Below are positions 4,594 to 6,533 of a stretch of 6,533 bases of DNA, piece by piece. The translations under genes were made by a program, and so were the position numbers. Below the pieces are notes generated by a model. That model did no database searches, was not told where the DNA came from, and was given only the letters and a program-made list of their open reading frames with translations. Location of the stretch: the NCBI GenBank assembly GCA_947260045.1, contig CAMYOP010000162.1, forward strand, positions 1 to 6,533. Reading direction: 5' to 3'. This DNA comes from an uncultured Desulfobulbaceae bacterium (GTDB taxonomy: Bacteria; Desulfobacterota; Desulfobulbia; Desulfobulbales; Desulfobulbaceae). Each line of letters opens with the position of its first letter. Position 1 is the first letter of the stretch.

Positions 4594-6533
4594 TTAAGAA
4601 CTAGCTCCAAGTAGTTGCTTGTCTTTGTTCAAGGTCCTACGCAGTCGATCCTCTTCCAGCCAGCAATAAAGGACTGGTACAACGAAAACAGTCAATAGGG
4701 CAATTCCCATACCGCCAAAAGATGGAATGGCCATGGGCACCATAATATCAGCACCGCGTCCATTGGAGGTCAAAATTGGCAGAAGTGCCAAAATTGTGGT
4801 CGCACTGGTCATGAGGGCTGGGCGAATGCGTCGGTTAGCACCCTCAAGGACCATTGCCCTGATCCCTTCACGATCTTTTTTTACATAACGGTGCTTGGCC
4901 TCATCAAGATAAGTAGCCATTAAAACACCATCGTCTGTAGCAATGCCAAAAAGTGCCAGAAAACCGACCCAAATGGCAACCGACAGGTTTATCTGCTGTA
5001 CCTGGAATAACTCTCGCATATTGGTTCCAAACACAGAGAAGTCAAGAAACCAGCCTTGGTTATAGAACCAAATCATAATGAAACCACCGGACCAGGCTAC
5101 CAGAATAGCAGAGAAAACCATCATGGTGGTCGGCAAGGATTTAAATTGCAGATACAAAATCATCATGATGATGAGCAGAGCCAGCGGCAGAATAACCGAG
5201 AGTCGTTTTTGAGCGCGAATCTGATTTTCATAACTGCCGGCGAAAGTATAGGAAACCCCAGCAGGAACGACAAGCGCACCGCTTGCTATTTTTGAATCAA
5301 GAAAATCACGGGCATGTTCAACGACATCCACCTCAGCATAGCCTTTCTTTTTATCAAAGAGAACGTATGCCGTTAAGAAGGTGTCTTCACTCTTGATCAT
5401 CTGCGGCCCCCGCACATAGCGAATTTCAGACAATTGTTCCAATGGTATCTGTTCTCCGCCTGGGGATGCGACCAAAATTCTATTCAAGGATTCAAATGAA
5501 TCTCGCAGCTCACGTAAATACCGTACCCGAACAGGATAGCGCTCTCGCCCTTCCACTGTTGTCGTTATCATCTTGCCGCCGACAGCCACAGAGATAACTT
5601 CCTGAACTTTGGCAAGTTTAATACCGTAGCGGGCAATTGCCTCACGATCGATCACAATTTCAAGATAAGGTTTACCCACAACCCGGTCGGCAAGGACCGT
5701 TAATGGATTAACAGAAGGCACTTCCTTTAATAATCGTTCCAGGTCTAGACTAACCTTATCGATTGATTCAAGTGTTGGTCCCTTTACCTTTATACCCATG
5801 GGCGCACGCATTCCAGTCTGCAGCATAACGATTCGGGTTGAGATTGGCTGTAATTTTGGTGCCGAAGTTACACCCGGAATATCAGCTGCCTTGACAATTT
5901 CATTCCAAATGTCATCGGATGTTGCAATTCCAGGCCAGCTTTCACGGTCTGGATTGAGGTCTGGATCAAGAGGAGCCCGCCAGATACGGTAAGGTTTCCC
6001 TTTTGGATCTTCAATCAAGCGGCCATTTTCCCTGGCATAACGACCTTGAACAAGATAAGGCGCACCATCAGGCGCATTGAGAGGAACCCCTTCAACACTT
6101 CGAAAGAAATCTTTTTTATCTTTCTGATATTGAAAGCGGAGCCTGTTTCCCTTTTCATCAAGCAGATAGGTTGGGTGATAGTTAATGACAGTTTCTATCA
6201 TGGAAAGTGGTGCGGGATCGAGAGGGGTCTCCGCCCGTCCCAGCTTGCCAACAACCTCTGACACCTCAGGAATAGCTTTGATCCGTTTGTCCTGCATAGC
6301 CAAAACCTCATGGACTTCCGACAAGGCGGCATGGGGCATGGTGGTCGGCATATACAAAAAGGACCCTTCGTCAAGTGGTGGCATAAATTCTTTGCCAAGA
6401 CCAGGAAAAGAATGAGCAAGCATCACCATGGGTTTCATCTTTTTCACACCATCCGGAAGCCAGCCAGTAAGTTTTGGTGTACCCAGCCAGACCATTGAGC
6501 CAATCGTGGTGATAAAGACAGGAAGCAGCAAGA
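4594..6533 (-). CDS. cusA: CusA-type heavy-metal efflux RND permease, C-terminal part (cut by window edge)
   Basis: The frame is open to the right edge; the 645 or so residues seen are roughly the second half of a CusA/CzcA inner-membrane proton-driven pump, usually above 1,000 residues. Numbering from the edge: a transmembrane segment (1-17), then the hallmark GKEFMPPLDEGSFLYMPTTM (46-65), GRAETPLDPAPLSMIET (98-114), the periplasmic porter region with VMLQTGMRAPMGIKV (235-249) and VEGRERYPVRVRY (326-338), and the C-terminal membrane bundle (445-625). The latter has FGIATDDGVLMATYLDE (528-544) in the helix where proton-relay residues lie, and LPILTSNGRGADIMVPMA (584-601). About 80 residues (120-205) and about 20 residues (490-510) are extra relative to E. 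coli CusA. They are typical of a longer subfamily, as I recall. Cu(I)/Ag(I) export is most likely, but the metal cannot be fixed from this part. The gene ends in TAA TAA. Confidence 0.93.
   Translation of the reverse strand, partial: LLLPVFITTIGSMVWLGTPKLTGWLPDGVKKMKPMVMLAHSFPGLGKEFMPPLDEGSFLYMPTTMPHAALSEVHEVLAMQDKRIKAIPEVSEVVGKLGRAETPLDPAPLSMIETVINYHPTYLLDEKGNRLRFQYQKDKKDFFRSVEGVPLNAPDGAPYLVQGRYARENGRLIEDPKGKPYRIWRAPLDPDLNPDRESWPGIATSDDIWNEIVKAADIPGVTSAPKLQPISTRIVMLQTGMRAPMGIKVKGPTLESIDKVSLDLERLLKEVPSVNPLTVLADRVVGKPYLEIVIDREAIARYGIKLAKVQEVISVAVGGKMITTTVEGRERYPVRVRYLRELRDSFESLNRILVASPGGEQIPLEQLSEIRYVRGPQMIKSEDTFLTAYVLFDKKKGYAEVDVVEHARDFLDSKIASGALVVPAGVSYTFAGSYENQIRAQKRLSVILPLALLIIMMILYLQFKSLPTTMMVFSAILVAWSGGFIMIWFYNQGWFLDFSVFGTNMRELFQVQQINLSVAIWVGFLALFGIATDDGVLMATYLDEAKHRYVKKDREGIRAMVLEGANRRIRPALMTSATTILALLPILTSNGRGADIMVPMAIPSFGGMGIALLTVFVVPVLYCWLEEDRLRRTLNKDKQLLGASS

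Noticed and set aside
5056..6498. Several plus-strand open frames of 60-80 codons opposite cusA
   Set aside because: They are antisense shadows of the strongly coding cusA frame, with no start signals or recognisable products.

Overview
The window carries metal- and arsenic-related genes in a moderately AT-rich bacterial genome. The arsenosugar radical SAM enzyme (ArsS), its small peroxidase-like partner, and a CusA pump of the long subfamily that also occurs in Bacteroidetes and sulfate reducers suggest an anaerobic or sediment bacterium, perhaps Desulfobacterota. That assignment is inference from gene content; no phylogenetic marker is present.

Layout. Positions 1-408 (minus) hold the N-terminal part of a spermidine-synthase-like methyltransferase-fold protein, cut by the left edge. 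Positions 409-725 are an AT-rich divergent intergenic region. A small plus-strand SEC-C zinc-motif protein lies at 726-1070. About 500 bases without a convincing gene follow, then an unrecognised plus-strand ORF (1590-2003) that may be the 3' part of a frameshifted gene.

Facing it on the minus strand is a tight three-gene operon read from 4063 down to 2070: a carboxymuconolactone-decarboxylase/AhpD-like protein of the type that accompanies arsS, arsS itself, and a VanY-type (M15B) zinc D,D-carboxypeptidase lipoprotein. The gaps are 2 and 6 bases, so the three are probably co-transcribed and translationally coupled. A correctly phased A AAA AAG heptamer sits at the end of the first gene. A -1 slip there would lead straight into arsS, so a fusion protein is possible.

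The 530-base gap upstream of the operon contains a roughly 83-bp cloverleaf-like inverted-repeat element, a short perfect palindrome, and a 21-bp perfect hairpin just past the stop of the next gene. That gene, 4594 to the right edge (minus), is the C-terminal 645 or so residues of a CusA-type heavy-metal RND efflux pump.

Functionally, the arsS operon and the CusA pump suggest a metal/metalloid-handling neighbourhood. ArsS is known to work downstream of arsenite methylation by ArsM. No arsM, arsR or other ars gene is visible here, so the methylation partner must lie elsewhere.
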